Origin: Sphingomonas sp. G-3-2-10
GTDB lineage: Bacteria > Pseudomonadota > Alphaproteobacteria > Sphingomonadales > Sphingomonadaceae
Assembly: GCF_012927115.1 (NCBI RefSeq)
Contig: NZ_JABBFY010000001.1
Location: 620,001 to 684,000 of the forward strand
DNA: 64,000 nucleotides
Direction of reading: 5' to 3'
The notes under the pieces were generated by a model that worked only from the letters and a program-made list of their open reading frames with translations, did no database searches and had not been told where the DNA came from. Below, one piece after another: positions 1 through 9,128 of this stretch (position 1 is its first letter; every line of letters begins with the position of its first letter). Both the position numbers and the translations under genes were made by a program.

Positions 1-437
1 CCGAGGCGGACGGCGTCGTCGATGCGGGCGGGGTCGGCGGTGAGCAGCACGCGCGGGCCCTGGGCCTTGTCGTCCTTCTTCTTGTACCGGTCGAACTTGT
101 ACTGGGCGGTCAGCCAGCCATAGAGCGCCGCGCCGGGCTCCGCGCCTTCGACGCGATAGGTGCCTTCGGGCAGCGTCTCGGCGAGCTTGGCCAAGCACCA
201 GGGCGAGAGGCGATCGACATTGGCGACCACCGACACGACCGACCAGTCCTCCGGCGCGTCGCCGGGCAGGGTGGCGCTGGCATAGGGGCTGGGCGACAGC
301 TTCTGCGCGGCGATCGCGGCGCGATGGCGCGGCGGCTGGGCATTGAGCCAGGCTTCCCAACCCTTTGCGTCGACGAGGTGGATGGTGCGCGCGGCCTGGC
401 CGCGATCGGGCTGAATCAGCGTGGTGAGATCGGACAT
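1..437 (-). CDS. Leucyl aminopeptidase family protein (M17), N-terminal part, cut by window edge
   Basis: The frame opens at an ATG at 435-437 and stays open to the window edge, giving 145 codons. It begins MSDLTTLIQPDRG and reaches GPRVLLTADPARIDDAVRL at the edge. This is the non-catalytic alpha/beta N-terminal domain typical of sphingomonad M17 leucyl aminopeptidases. The two-metal catalytic domain would lie outside the window, so activity cannot be judged here. M17 enzymes are cytoplasmic exopeptidases that release N-terminal residues from peptides. The gene stands alone at this end: the next gene on the same strand ends 110 bp upstream, and nothing is visible in that gap. The identity rests on overall resemblance of the N-terminal domain. 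Confidence 0.65.
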   Translation of the reverse strand, partial: MSDLTTLIQPDRGQAARTIHLVDAKGWEAWLNAQPPRHRAAIAAQKLSPSPYASATLPGDAPEDWSVVSVVANVDRLSPWCLAKLAETLPEGTYRVEGAEPGAALYGWLTAQYKFDRYKKKDDKAQGPRVLLTADPARIDDAVRL

Positions 438-547
438 CGGGTTGATTTAGGGATGCGCGAGCGGATCGCCTAGAGGCGATTGCACTGGTTTTGTCGGTTG
501 TCAGGATCGCCGGGTGTTCAGGGAGGGCGCGGAGGCAGCCGAGCCTT

Positions 548-1465
548 CTAACCCTTGGGCTTCACTTCGGGCGCGCACAGCGCCATCGCGCGATCGACCA
601 TCGCGGTGAGGCGGTTGCGCTGCCCCTCCAGAGCAGCGGGTTCGAGGCCGGTGTCGAGCGTCTCGAAGTTGAGATAGTTCAGTCCGTGGAGCGCGGCATA
701 GTTGGATGCCGAGCGATCGGTGACGACGACGCGCTCCTGCACCACGTTGAAATCGTTCTGGGTCAGCGCCCAGCAGAAGGCGGCCTGCGGATCGCGGCCG
801 GTGAGGTGGGTGACGAAGGCGACGCTGTCGTCATCGTCGAACGGGAAAGCCTTCGAAGTCGAGGCGTGCGGCGTGTAGAAATCGTCGCAATAGCGGATCG
901 AGATGATGCCGTTGCCCGGCGGATCGGACTTGTTGCAGTTCGATTCCGCGGTGTTGAAGCCCTTCTGGTTGGTGTGCAGCGCGATCACCGGGCCGTCCGC
1001 GGGGCGGTGGTTCGACAGGATGATGCGGGCATAGCCGGGCAGGGCGCTGTCGAAATTGCGGTTGGGATCGACCGGGCGGCCATAGGCGACGGCATAGTTG
1101 AAGCGCTGGCCGTCATGCTCGGGATGGACGCCGGCATCGACCGCGACGATCGTGCCGCCATAGTTGCGCAGTGCGGCCAGGGCAGCTTCGAACCCGCCAT
1201 TCTCGTTATCGTGGGGGACGAACCACAGGGGGCCGCGCGGGCGAGCGGTGTTGGTGATGCGCCACAGCCGCCAGTCGGCGCGCTCTTCGGTGAACTCGAT
1301 GCGCTCGACTTTCAGTCCCTTCCACTCGGCGGGATCGCGGTGGCGGGCGAAATCGTCGTCCTGCACGGTCAGCGGATCGACCGGCGAGATACGCGGCCGG
1401 TCGGGATCGGCGGCGGCGGACAGGCCGAGAAAAGCTATCGCGAGAAGCAACGGGCGACGGATCAT
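548..1465 (-). CDS. Secreted protein resembling M14 zinc carboxypeptidases
   Basis: This encodes a 305-residue protein with a cleavable signal peptide (MIRRPLLLAIAFLGLSAAA). The start at 1463-1465 is chosen because CCGGAGG lies 5 bases before it; an upstream in-frame start at 1552 would add a Pro-rich stretch before the signal peptide. Possible M14 features are HDNENGGFEAA (H-x2-E pattern), DPNRNFD (like the NPNRNFD substrate-binding motif) and ALHTN (third His). The protein also has paired cysteines in the second half. On this pattern it may be a periplasmic metallopeptidase acting on peptide or murein fragments, but the resemblance is motif-level only. It lies downstream of rimO on the same strand with about 130 bp between them. 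Confidence 0.6.
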   Translation of the reverse strand: MIRRPLLLAIAFLGLSAAADPDRPRISPVDPLTVQDDDFARHRDPAEWKGLKVERIEFTEERADWRLWRITNTARPRGPLWFVPHDNENGGFEAALAALRNYGGTIVAVDAGVHPEHDGQRFNYAVAYGRPVDPNRNFDSALPGYARIILSNHRPADGPVIALHTNQKGFNTAESNCNKSDPPGNGIISIRYCDDFYTPHASTSKAFPFDDDDSVAFVTHLTGRDPQAAFCWALTQNDFNVVQERVVVTDRSASNYAALHGLNYLNFETLDTGLEPAALEGQRNRLTAMVDRAMALCAPEVKPKG

Positions 1466-1561
1466 GCGACCTCCGGGGTTTGGGGGCAGCATAGGGAGGC
1501 GGGGCGAGGTGGGGCTATTCCGAACGGGGGCAGGGCTAGGCGTGTGGGGCATGGGTCTAAC

Positions 1562-1585
1562 GCCCCTCCCCTGAAGGGAAGGGGC
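1562..1585 (-). terminator. Hairpin downstream of rimO
   Basis: The arms GCCCCT and AGGGGC pair perfectly, and the inner CCCCT/AGGG bases can pair further. The hairpin lies 10 bases beyond the rimO stop codon. There is only a weak T-run after it on the minus strand, so it may terminate or merely stabilise the 3' end. Confidence 0.4.
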
Positions 1586-1594
1586 CAGAAAGAA

Positions 1595-2923
1595 TCAGTC
1601 CAGCGGCACCCCGAACAGGTCGTGATCGTCGGCGTCCTCGATCTCGACCTTCACGATATCGCCCTGCGCCAGATGGCCGGCGTCGCGGAGATGGACTTCG
1701 CCGTCGATCTCCGGCGCGTCGGACTGGGAACGGCCGGTGGCGCCGTCTTCGTCCACGACATCGATGATGACTTCGAGGGTGCGGCCGATCTTGGCTTGCA
1801 GCTTGGCGGCGGAGATCGCCGCGGTCTTTTCCATCACGCGGGCGTAGCGTTCTTCCTTCACCTCTTCGGGCACCGCGCCGGGCAGGTCGTTGGCAGCTGC
1901 GCCTTCGACCGGCTCGAAGCGGAACGCGCCGACCCGGTCGAGCTGGGCTTCGTCGAGCCAGTCGAGGAGATACTGGAAATCCTGCTCGGTCTCGCCGGGG
2001 AAGCCGACGACGAACGAGCTGCGGATGGTGATATCCGGGCAGATTTCGCGCCAGTTCTTCAGCCGCTCGAGCACCTTCGCTTCATTGGCGGGGCGGCGCA
2101 TCGTGCGCAGCACCTTGGGGCTGGCATGCTGGAACGGGATGTCGAGATAGGGGAGCACCAGCCCCTCGGCCATCAGCGGGATGACCTGATCGACATGGGG
2201 GTAAGGGTACACGTAATGCAGGCGGACCCACGGCGCGATCTTGCCGAGTTCGCGGGCGAGATCGGTCATGTGGGGGACGACTTCATGCCCCTTCCACATG
2301 CGCGGTTCCTTGCGGATGTCGACGCCGTAGGCCGAAGTGTCCTGGCTGATGACCAGCAATTCCTTCGTGCCGCTTTCGACCAGCTTCTCGGCTTCGCGCA
2401 GAATCGCATCGGGGCGGCGCGACACCAGGTCGCCGCGGATCGACGGGATGATGCAGAAGGCGCAGCGATGGTTGCAGCCCTCGGAGATCTTCAGATAGCT
2501 GTAATGGCGCGGGGTAAGCTTGAGGCCGCTTTCCGGAACGAGGTTCAGGAAGGCGTTGGGCGGCATCGGCGAATGCTCGCGCACCGCGTCGACGACCTGC
2601 TCATATTGGTGCGCCCCGGTGACGGCGAGAACGTTGGGGAAACGCGCACGGATCGTCTCGGCTTCCTGGCCCATGCAGCCGGTGACGATGACGCGGCCAT
2701 TCTCGGCCATCGCCTCGCCGATCGCTTCGAGCGATTCTTCCTTCGCGCTGTCGAGAAAGCCGCAGGTGTTGACCAGCACCACGTCCGCGCCGGCATAGTC
2801 GGGCGACATGGAATAGCCGTCCGAGCGCAGCTTGGTGAGGATGCGTTCGCTGTCGACGAGGTTCTTGGGACAGCCCAACGAGACCATGCCCACGCGAGGG
2901 GCTTCGGGAAGACGAGTTGCCAT
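1595..2923 (-). CDS. rimO: Ribosomal protein S12 methylthiotransferase RimO
   Basis: This radical-SAM enzyme of 442 residues adds a methylthio group to an aspartate of ribosomal protein S12. The N-terminal MTTase domain carries the three cluster cysteines ([22 protein letters not shown]). The radical-SAM domain has the signature [13 protein letters not shown] (CxxxCxxC) near residue 150. A C-terminal TRAM domain follows from about residue 375. Length and domain order are those of RimO; the LGCPKN start separates it from MiaB. The start codon is the ATG at 2921-2923. It is transcribed alone, divergent from the DUF1761 gene. Confidence 0.95.
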   Translation of the reverse strand: MATRLPEAPRVGMVSLGCPKNLVDSERILTKLRSDGYSMSPDYAGADVVLVNTCGFLDSAKEESLEAIGEAMAENGRVIVTGCMGQEAETIRARFPNVLAVTGAHQYEQVVDAVREHSPMPPNAFLNLVPESGLKLTPRHYSYLKISEGCNHRCAFCIIPSIRGDLVSRRPDAILREAEKLVESGTKELLVISQDTSAYGVDIRKEPRMWKGHEVVPHMTDLARELGKIAPWVRLHYVYPYPHVDQVIPLMAEGLVLPYLDIPFQHASPKVLRTMRRPANEAKVLERLKNWREICPDITIRSSFVVGFPGETEQDFQYLLDWLDEAQLDRVGAFRFEPVEGAAANDLPGAVPEEVKEERYARVMEKTAAISAAKLQAKIGRTLEVIIDVVDEDGATGRSQSDAPEIDGEVHLRDAGHLAQGDIVKVEIEDADDHDLFGVPLD

Positions 2924-3043
2924 GATTGGCCGCGCACATAGGGATTTCTGCGAAAATAGCTAGTTGCGGGTTTTCCCCGGTTCTTTCCGTCGCGCTGCAT
3001 GAGGCGTATTATCCCGCCATCGAAACGATCGGGGGAGGTTTCA

Positions 3044-3448
3044 ATGCATCAGGCAATCAACTGGCTGGCGGTGCTGGTCGCGGGCTTTGCGGGCTTTGCG
3101 GTGGGCGGCGTGTGGTACGGGCCGCTGTTCGCCAAGGCATGGATGAAGGAACGCGGGATCACGATGGATGCCGCGAAGAAGGTCAACATGCCGCTGATCT
3201 ACGGCACCGCGTTCGTGCTGAACCTCGTGATGGCGTTCATGCTGGTCCACATCCTCGGCGGCTTCCATCCCGGGAGCGTGGGCCATTGGGTGATCGCATC
3301 GGCGGTGATCGCGCTGGGCTTCGTCGTGCCGGCGATGGGCGTGAACTATCTGTTCAGCGGGCTGTCCCGCAAATTGTTCGCGATCGACGCGGGATACTGG
3401 ATCGTCAATTTCTGCGCGATGGGGCTGATCATCGGGCTGCTGATCTGA
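3044..3448 (+). CDS. DUF1761 family membrane protein
   Basis: This encodes a 134-residue integral membrane protein with about four hydrophobic helices. The start at 3044 is preceded by GGGGGAGG at good spacing; an in-frame upstream start at 2999 would add 15 non-hydrophobic residues and has no ribosome binding site. The N-terminal pattern NWLAVLVAGFAGFAVGGVWYGPLFAKAWM matches the DUF1761 family, whose proteins are small inner-membrane proteins of unknown function. It converges on the DUF486 gene with only 4 bp between the two stop codons. Confidence 0.8.
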   Translation: MHQAINWLAVLVAGFAGFAVGGVWYGPLFAKAWMKERGITMDAAKKVNMPLIYGTAFVLNLVMAFMLVHILGGFHPGSVGHWVIASAVIALGFVVPAMGVNYLFSGLSRKLFAIDAGYWIVNFCAMGLIIGLLI

Positions 3449-3452
3449 CCGG

Positions 3453-3809
3453 TCAGGCCGGCGCGCGGAACACGAACCATGCGCCGGCGGCGATCAGGGC
3501 GAAGCCGATGACGTGGTTCATCGTGATCTTCTGGCCCAGATACAGGACCGAGAAGATCGCGAAGATGGTGAGCGTCAGCACTTCCTGAATCGCTTTCAGC
3601 TGGGCGGCGGAATAGACGCTGCTGCCCCAGCGATTGGCGGGCACCGCGAGCAGATATTCGGGCAGCGCGATCAGCCAGCTGACCAGGATCACACCGAGCA
3701 GCGGCGCACTCTTGTGCTTGAGATGGCCATACCATGCGAAGGTCATGAAGACGTTCGACATGGCGAGCATGGCGACCGGAACGATGCGAGCGGCGAGGGG
3801 AGTCAGCAT
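3453..3809 (-). CDS. DUF486 / DMT-type small membrane protein
   Basis: This encodes a 118-residue protein with four predicted membrane helices. The motifs FAWYGHLKHK and QEVLTLTIFAIFSVLYLG, and the C-terminal half HVIGFALIAAGAWFVF, match the DUF486 group, small relatives of drug/metabolite transporters. The substrate is unknown. The gene starts at the ATG 3807-3809. It lies downstream, on the same strand, of the potassium-channel gene, separated by a palindromic repeat. Confidence 0.8.
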   Translation of the reverse strand: MLTPLAARIVPVAMLAMSNVFMTFAWYGHLKHKSAPLLGVILVSWLIALPEYLLAVPANRWGSSVYSAAQLKAIQEVLTLTIFAIFSVLYLGQKITMNHVIGFALIAAGAWFVFRAPA

Positions 3810-3860
3810 GGCGCGACCATCGCCGAGCCGGCGATGGCGTCAAGCGGGACTTCCAACTTT

Positions 3861-3950
3861 CCGTTCGTGCCGAGCTTGTCGAAGCACCGTTCCTTCTTTT
3901 CCCTGCCGGAGTGAAGAAGGACTGCCTTTCGACAAGCTCAGGGCGAACGG
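3861..3950. repeat. Long imperfect palindrome (REP-like)
   Basis: The left arm CCGTTCGTGCCGAGCTTGTC (3861-3880) is matched by its reverse complement, with one or two mismatches, ending at 3950 (GACAAGCTCAGGGCGAACGG). About 50 bases lie between them, themselves partly complementary. Such arms are common as dispersed intergenic repeats in sphingomonads. It sits between the K+ channel stop and the DUF486 start, so it could also shape mRNA ends. Confidence 0.7.
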
Positions 3951-3959
3951 GGTTAGGAG

Positions 3960-4958
3960 TTAGCTCAAAATCTCGACGATCATGTCACCGGCCTGAAGCG
4001 CACCGGCTTCGGGAGCCTTGCGGTCGTAATGTGTGCCGTCGCGATAGACGCGCAGGCCGAGCCCCGTCGCGATCGCCGATAGCGGTTTGCCCACTTCCGC
4101 GGCGGCGACCGCACGTTCCGCAAGCTGGACCTGCCCGTGGAACGAGGCGAGGTCGGTCAGGTAATCGGCGATGTGCGGGCCGGTGCAGGAACTGGCGAGC
4201 AGCAGCCCCGCGAAGCTGACCGGATTGACCACGGTGGTGGCGCCGGCGGCGCGGGCGGGGAGTTCGTTGTCCTCGTTCTTGACGATGACGCTGATCGGCA
4301 GGTCCGGCGCGAGATGGCGCGCGGTAAGGGTGATCAGGATCGAGGTGTCGTCGCGCCCCGCCGAGACGATCATCGATTCCGCCTGCGCGATCCGGGCGTC
4401 GCTCAGCACCTGATCGCGGGTCGAATCGGCGTGCAGGACGATGCAGCCGCACGCCTTGGCGCGCTCCAGTGCCTCCTCATCCTCGTCGATCACGACGAAG
4501 CGCTCGGGCTTTTCGCCGCGGGCGATGAGTTCGTCGACGGCTTCGGAGCCGGTCGTGCCATATCCGGCGATCACGATGTGGCCGGACAGGTTCCGCTGGA
4601 TCAGCGCCATGCGCCACTTCTCCCAGGTACGCTTGAGGACGAAATTATAGGCGGTTCCGAGGAACAGCAGCACCACGAACACGCGGATCGGCGTGACGAT
4701 CAGCGCATCGAACATCCGCGCGCTGTCGCTGACCGGAACGATGTCGCCATAGCCGGTGGTGGTGATCGAGATCGACGTGAAATAGATGATGTCGAGGAAG
4801 CTGACATGCCCGTCGCTATTGTCGCGCAGGCCGTGGCGCTCGAACCAGTGGACGCCGATCGCAAGCGCCAGCAGCGCGAGCACAGCAAGCACGCGCCAGC
4901 CGATCGAAACCCAGACGGGCAGGCTCGACTTGCGTTTCAGCGTGGCAGGCGGAAGCAT
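3960..4958 (-). CDS. Two-helix potassium channel with cytoplasmic TrkA-N (RCK) domain
   Basis: This encodes a 332-residue protein. Residues ~20-40 and ~88-108 form membrane helices flanking a pore loop with the selectivity filter TTTGYGD. The cytoplasmic part starts near residue 125 with a Rossmann motif, HIVIAGYGTTGSEAVDEL, and continues to a short TrkA-C-like end. This is the layout of ligand-gated prokaryotic K+ channels such as MthK and Kch relatives, in which NAD(H) or divalent ions act on the RCK ring. It starts 12 bp after the end of the NlpD-like gene and is probably cotranscribed with serS and that gene. Confidence 0.9.
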   Translation of the reverse strand: MLPPATLKRKSSLPVWVSIGWRVLAVLALLALAIGVHWFERHGLRDNSDGHVSFLDIIYFTSISITTTGYGDIVPVSDSARMFDALIVTPIRVFVVLLFLGTAYNFVLKRTWEKWRMALIQRNLSGHIVIAGYGTTGSEAVDELIARGEKPERFVVIDEDEEALERAKACGCIVLHADSTRDQVLSDARIAQAESMIVSAGRDDTSILITLTARHLAPDLPISVIVKNEDNELPARAAGATTVVNPVSFAGLLLASSCTGPHIADYLTDLASFHGQVQLAERAVAAAEVGKPLSAIATGLGLRVYRDGTHYDRKAPEAGALQAGDMIVEILS

Positions 4959-4970
4959 CTGCGGCGGATA

Positions 4971-6038
4971 TCAGCGTTTGGGCAGGCGTGGAACGGGGTC
5001 GACCGGCGTGCGGCCCTGACGGATCTCGAAATGAAGCTCGGGCCGGTCGGCATGGCCCGAATTGCCGGAAAGCGCGATCATCTGCCCCTTCTTCACCGAT
5101 TGGCCGCGCTGGACAAGCAATTGTCCGGCATGGCCGTAAACGGTGGTCCAGCTGTCGCCGTGACGCAGGATGACGAGACCGCCCAGCGCGGGGATGTCGC
5201 TGCCGACATAAGCGACGACACCGTCCGCGGCGGCGAGGACCGGCGTATCGAGCGGGACGGCGATCTTGATCCCGTCGCTGCGTTCGCCGCTTGCGCCGGG
5301 GCCGAACCGCTTCACGATGGTGCCGTTTAGCGGCCATTGGAACGCGGTGTTCAGCTTGGCAGGCGCGGCGACCGGCGTGGTCGACGGCAGGACACGTGCC
5401 GACGAAGCGGTCGGACGCGCGGGTTTGGCCTTCTCCGCGAGTGCGGGCTGTCCGCCGGTGACGATATCGTCGATATCGATGCGGAAGCGCGCGGCGCGCT
5501 CTTCCAGCGTCTCCGGACCGGTGGACGGGATCAGGATCCGCATGCCCGTGCGCAGGATATAGGGCTCCTGCAGCGCGTTGACGGTGACGATACGGCCCCA
5601 GTCGACGCTGTAGGCCTGCGCGATGGCGATGCCGGTCTCGCCGTCGCGCACGGTGTGATAGCGGCCTGGGGGGATCGTCAGCCGCTGGCCCGGCTGGATC
5701 GTGTAGGGCGCGGCGAGATTGTTGGCGCGGGCGATCGCTTCTGAGCCGGCGCCGGTCTTCACCGCGATCAGGCGCAGCGAATCCCCGCTGCGGACGACAT
5801 AGGTGCTGGCCGGCACGTCGCGCGCATCGGCGGTGACGGGGCGCATCTGCCATGCGGGCGGCGGCGCGGGGAGGCGCTCCACATCGGGATCGACACGCGG
5901 CGCATCCTGACGCGGCGGGGGGCTATAGTCCTGACGGCGCTGCGGCGCTGCGTCGCCATATTCCACCGCACGCGGAACCAGCGGGCCGCACGCAGCCGTC
6001 AGCGCGAACGCAGCCAGCGCGAGCCCTTGTTTCCACAT
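4971..6038 (-). CDS. NlpD-like lipoprotein: two LysM domains and a degenerate M23 (LytM) domain
   Basis: This encodes a 355-residue protein with a lipoprotein signal (lipobox TAAC, Cys19). Two LysM peptidoglycan-binding modules follow (about residues 80-125 and 128-172). The C-terminal LytM domain begins around residue 245. Its metal ligands are replaced: the usual HxGxD reads RSDGIKI, and the final HxH reads HFE. That pattern, and the ending LHFEIRQGRTPVDPVPRLPKR, is that of E. coli NlpD, a non-enzymatic activator of cell-wall amidases during division. It is therefore most likely an envelope-division amidase activator rather than an endopeptidase. It lies 45 bp downstream of serS. Confidence 0.85.
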   Translation of the reverse strand: MWKQGLALAAFALTAACGPLVPRAVEYGDAAPQRRQDYSPPPRQDAPRVDPDVERLPAPPPAWQMRPVTADARDVPASTYVVRSGDSLRLIAVKTGAGSEAIARANNLAAPYTIQPGQRLTIPPGRYHTVRDGETGIAIAQAYSVDWGRIVTVNALQEPYILRTGMRILIPSTGPETLEERAARFRIDIDDIVTGGQPALAEKAKPARPTASSARVLPSTTPVAAPAKLNTAFQWPLNGTIVKRFGPGASGERSDGIKIAVPLDTPVLAAADGVVAYVGSDIPALGGLVILRHGDSWTTVYGHAGQLLVQRGQSVKKGQMIALSGNSGHADRPELHFEIRQGRTPVDPVPRLPKR

Positions 6039-6083
6039 AACCGTCCCTCCCAGTGCGGGGAGTATAGCGCGAACGTGGTTAAT

Positions 6084-7370
6084 TCAGGAAGATGCGACGG
6101 GTTCCAGCCGGTTCAGCCCGCGCAGATAGGGCTGGAGCGCTTCGGGCACCGCGATCGAACCGTCTTCCTGCTGGTAGTTCTCGACCACCGCGACGAGCGT
6201 GCGCCCGACCGCGAGGCCCGAACCGTTGAGCGTATGGACGAAGCGCGTCGCTTTCTCGCCTTCCGGGCGATAGCGCGCATTCATGCGGCGCGCCTGGAAA
6301 TCGGTGCAGGTCGAGACGCTGCTGATCTCGCGATAGCGCTTCTGGCCGGGCAGCCAGACCTCGAGATCGTAGGTGCGCGCGGCGGAGAAGCCCATGTCGC
6401 CGGTGCACAGCTTCATGCGGCGGAAATGCAGACCGAGCCTGGTCAGGATATCCTCTGCGCAAGCGGTCATCCGCTCATGCTCCTCGTCCGAGGTTTCGGG
6501 CGTGACGATCGACACCATCTCGACCTTCTCGAACTGGTGCTGGCGGATATAGCCGCGCGTGTCGCGGCCCGCCGAACCCGCTTCGGAGCGGAAGCAGGGC
6601 GTCAGCGCGGTGAAGCGCAGCGGCAGGGCGTGTTCAGGCAGGATCTGCTCGCGGATCGCATTGGTCAGGCTGACTTCGCTGGTCGGGATCAGCCAGCGGC
6701 CATCGGTGGTCTGGAAGCTGTCCTCGGCGAATTTGGGCAACTGGCCGGTGCCGAACATCACTTCGTCGCGGACCATCAGCGGCACCACGCATTCCTCGAA
6801 GCCATGATCGCGGGTCAGCGTGTCGAGCATGAACTGGCCGAGCGCGCGGTGCAGCTTCGCCGCCGAGCCGCGAACGAAGGTGAAGCGCGATCCGGCGAGC
6901 AGTGCGCCAGTCTCGAAATCGAGGCCGAGGGCGGGGCCGATCGCGTCATGCTCCTTCGGTTCGAACGCGAATTCGGGCTGGGTGCCGATCAGATGGACCA
7001 GCGCATTGTCGTCCTCGCCACCGCCGACGGGCACATCGGCCAGCGGCAGATTGGGGATGGCGGCGAGGCGTGCCGTGAGATCGTCGCCAAGGGCTTTTTC
7101 CTCGGCTTCGAGCGCAGGCAGGCGCTCCTTCAGCGTCGCGACTTCGGCCATCAGCGAAGCAGCGGTGGCCTCGTCCTTCTGTGCCTTGGCCGCGCCGATC
7201 GCCTTCGACGCTTCGTTGCGGCGGGCGAGGCCGAGCTGCACTTCGTGGATCAGCGCGCGGCGCTTTTCGTCGAGCGCGGCAAGGGCTTCGGCAGCCGGTT
7301 CGAGGCCGCGACGCGCAAGGCCGGCGTCGAAATCTGCGGGTTTTTCCCGAATTGAGCGAATGTCATGCAT
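6084..7370 (-). CDS. serS: Seryl-tRNA synthetase
   Basis: This 428-residue class II synthetase charges tRNA-Ser (and tRNA-Sec where present). An N-terminal coiled-coil arm (about residues 25-105) starts after [15 protein letters not shown]. The catalytic core carries motif 2 ([20 protein letters not shown]) and a C-terminal motif 3 region ([19 protein letters not shown]). Length and architecture are normal. It heads a minus-strand set with the NlpD-like gene and the K+ channel. In many alphaproteobacteria surE and pcm lie between serS and the LytM gene; here they are absent. Confidence 0.95.
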   Translation of the reverse strand: MHDIRSIREKPADFDAGLARRGLEPAAEALAALDEKRRALIHEVQLGLARRNEASKAIGAAKAQKDEATAASLMAEVATLKERLPALEAEEKALGDDLTARLAAIPNLPLADVPVGGGEDDNALVHLIGTQPEFAFEPKEHDAIGPALGLDFETGALLAGSRFTFVRGSAAKLHRALGQFMLDTLTRDHGFEECVVPLMVRDEVMFGTGQLPKFAEDSFQTTDGRWLIPTSEVSLTNAIREQILPEHALPLRFTALTPCFRSEAGSAGRDTRGYIRQHQFEKVEMVSIVTPETSDEEHERMTACAEDILTRLGLHFRRMKLCTGDMGFSAARTYDLEVWLPGQKRYREISSVSTCTDFQARRMNARYRPEGEKATRFVHTLNGSGLAVGRTLVAVVENYQQEDGSIAVPEALQPYLRGLNRLEPVASS

Positions 7371-7513
7371 CGGCTTGGCGTATTAGCGGGGGCGGCGATG
7401 GGCGCAACCCGGCTTGAGGGCCGGTCGAGGCGCAGCGGTATGGGGTAGCCTGGGGGAGCCGCAACCGTCGTCGTCCCCACCCGTTATACCGGCAGATCAC
7501 AAGGAGATTTGCC

Positions 7514-7969
7514 ATGCGGGTTCCCCATAATGCCGTTGTCGTCGTCGCCGATGGGCGGAAGATGCTGTTCTTCCGCAACGAAGGCGATGCCGAATATCCG
7601 AACCTGCAGGTCGAGAAGAAGCGGGTCGATGTGAACCCGGCCGATCACGAGCAGGCGGCGGACCTGGCCGGCCGGGCGATGGGAACGCGGACTTCGGGCG
7701 GTGCCTGGGGCAGCAGCAATGTCGAGAATACCGACTTCCACCAGCTCGAAGAGGACCGCTTCGCCGCGGAAACCGCCGAGCTGCTCAAGGAACGCGCGCT
7801 GCGCAACGAGTTCGAATCGCTGATCATCGTCGCCCCGCCCAAGACGCTGGGCGAGCTGCGGAAACATTATCACAAGGAAGTGAGCGACCGGATTTCGGCC
7901 GAGATCGACAAGGATCTGACCAAGCATCCGGTGTCGGAGATCGAAGCCGCGCTGGCCAAGGCCGAATAA
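7514..7969 (+). CDS. Host-attachment family protein
   Basis: This encodes a 151-residue soluble protein of the family named 'protein required for attachment to host cells' (Host_attach, PF10116). It has the typical N-terminus VPHNAVVVVADGRKMLFFRN and the central core FESLIIVAPPKTLGELRKHYHKEV. AAGGAG precedes the ATG at 7514. No signal peptide is present. Members are widespread in alphaproteobacteria and the molecular role is not established. The gene is alone and ends at a bidirectional hairpin. Confidence 0.85.
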   Translation: MRVPHNAVVVVADGRKMLFFRNEGDAEYPNLQVEKKRVDVNPADHEQAADLAGRAMGTRTSGGAWGSSNVENTDFHQLEEDRFAAETAELLKERALRNEFESLIIVAPPKTLGELRKHYHKEVSDRISAEIDKDLTKHPVSEIEAALAKAE

Positions 7970-7970
7970 A

Positions 7971-8012
7971 GCGAAAGGCCGCCCTCGCGATGGCGGGGAC
8001 GGCCTGTTTCGC
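7971..8012. terminator. Bidirectional terminator hairpin
   Basis: AGGCCGCC pairs with GGACGGCCT around a short loop. The flanks GCGAAA and TTTCGC extend the stem and supply T-rich ends on both strands. It lies exactly between two convergent genes (stops at 7969 and 8028). Confidence 0.7.
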
Positions 8013-8027
8013 TTCCGGTTGTCCGGC

Positions 8028-9128
8028 TTATTCGCCGTCGGTCTTTTCGGCCTTCTTCTTCGCCAGACGCTTGCGGGCGACCAGCGCGGCGGCGGCGCCG
8101 CCGAAGAGGAGGATCATCGGCGGAGCGGGCACCGGCGACGGGCCACCCGAGGACGTGCCCGAGCTGCCGCCGCGGCTCGACGAGCCGTGACCGTTGCTGC
8201 TCCAGCCGCTCGAACCGTGCCAGCCCGACGAATTGCTCCAGCCAGACGAACCCTTGCTGCTCGAGCCGTAGCTGGAGCTGCTGGTCGAACCCGAAGTCGA
8301 GGACGAGTTGGACGAGCTGGTCGAAGAGGAATTCGACGACGAGGTCGAGGAGGAGTTCGACGAGCTGGTCGAGATGCCCGACGAGGTCGACGTCGAAGAC
8401 GAAGTCGCACCCGAGGAGGTCGACGAGGAGGTCGCGCCCGACGAAGTGGAGGTCGAGGAGCCGCCCGTGGACGTCGAGGTCGAGGAACCGCCGGTCGAGG
8501 TGGACGAGCCACCCGTCGAGGTCGAGGACGACACGCCCGACGAGGTCGAGACATTGCCCGACGACGTGGACACGCCGGAGGAAGTGGATACGCCGCCCGT
8601 CGAGGTCGAAACGCCGCCGGTCGAAGTCGAAACCTGACCGCTCGAGGTGCTGGTCGACGAAATATCGATGTTGATGCCGCTGCTGCCCGAAGAACCGCTG
8701 CCGCTGCCCGAGCTGCCGAAGAAGCCGCCGGCGAAGAAGCCACCGATGAAGCCGCCGCCGCTCGAACCGCCGACGACGCCCGACGAGCTGCTGGAGCCGC
8801 TCGAACTGGACGATACGATCGGAATCTCCCCGCTCGACCCGTACAGGGGCGGAGGCAGGGGGATGGGCGAGCCCTGGCTAGTGACGGTCACCACCGCCGG
8901 CGGGCACTGGGCCTGCGTCTGGGTGACCGTGCGGCGCACGACGCGCTTGGCCGGACGGCGCACCACGGTGCGGCGAACGGTCGTGCGCTTCTTTGCGACA
9001 GATGCTTTCTGCTGGGCATAGACTCGCTGCGTCTGGGCGGATTCGGCGACATGCACCGCGCCACCGCCGACGATTGCGCCACCACAGGCGCAAGCGCAGA
9101 GTTTTGCCAAGGCCATGCGAACCGACAT
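8028..9128 (-). CDS. Ser/Thr/Gly-rich secreted protein with PEP-CTERM-like sorting tail
   Basis: This encodes 366 residues. The N-terminus (about 30 residues) is hydrophobic and Cys/Ala/Gly-rich, followed by a short basic stretch (KKRTTVRRTVVRRPAKRVVRR). Residues ~105-320 are almost only Ser, Thr and Gly, in repeats of the type STSTGG, STSSG and SSSNS. The C-terminus is GPSPVPAPPMILLFGGAAAALVARKR, that is a Pro-rich motif, one hydrophobic helix and a basic tail. This fits PEP-CTERM proteins processed by an exosortase, although the motif reads VPAPP rather than VPEP. It is likely an exported, possibly glycosylated surface protein. No function is known. It stands alone between two convergent/divergent neighbours. 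Confidence 0.65.
   Translation of the reverse strand: MSVRMALAKLCACACGGAIVGGGAVHVAESAQTQRVYAQQKASVAKKRTTVRRTVVRRPAKRVVRRTVTQTQAQCPPAVVTVTSQGSPIPLPPPLYGSSGEIPIVSSSSSGSSSSSGVVGGSSGGGFIGGFFAGGFFGSSGSGSGSSGSSGINIDISSTSTSSGQVSTSTGGVSTSTGGVSTSSGVSTSSGNVSTSSGVSSSTSTGGSSTSTGGSSTSTSTGGSSTSTSSGATSSSTSSGATSSSTSTSSGISTSSSNSSSTSSSNSSSTSSSNSSSTSGSTSSSSYGSSSKGSSGWSNSSGWHGSSGWSSNGHGSSSRGGSSGTSSGGPSPVPAPPMILLFGGAAAALVARKRLAKKKAEKTDGE

Noticed and set aside
8300..8640. Plus-strand acidic repeat frame (Glu/Val/Asp-rich)
   Set aside because: It is the mirror of the Ser/Thr/Gly repeats of the real minus-strand gene. It is not a CRISPR array: there are no constant repeats with unique spacers.
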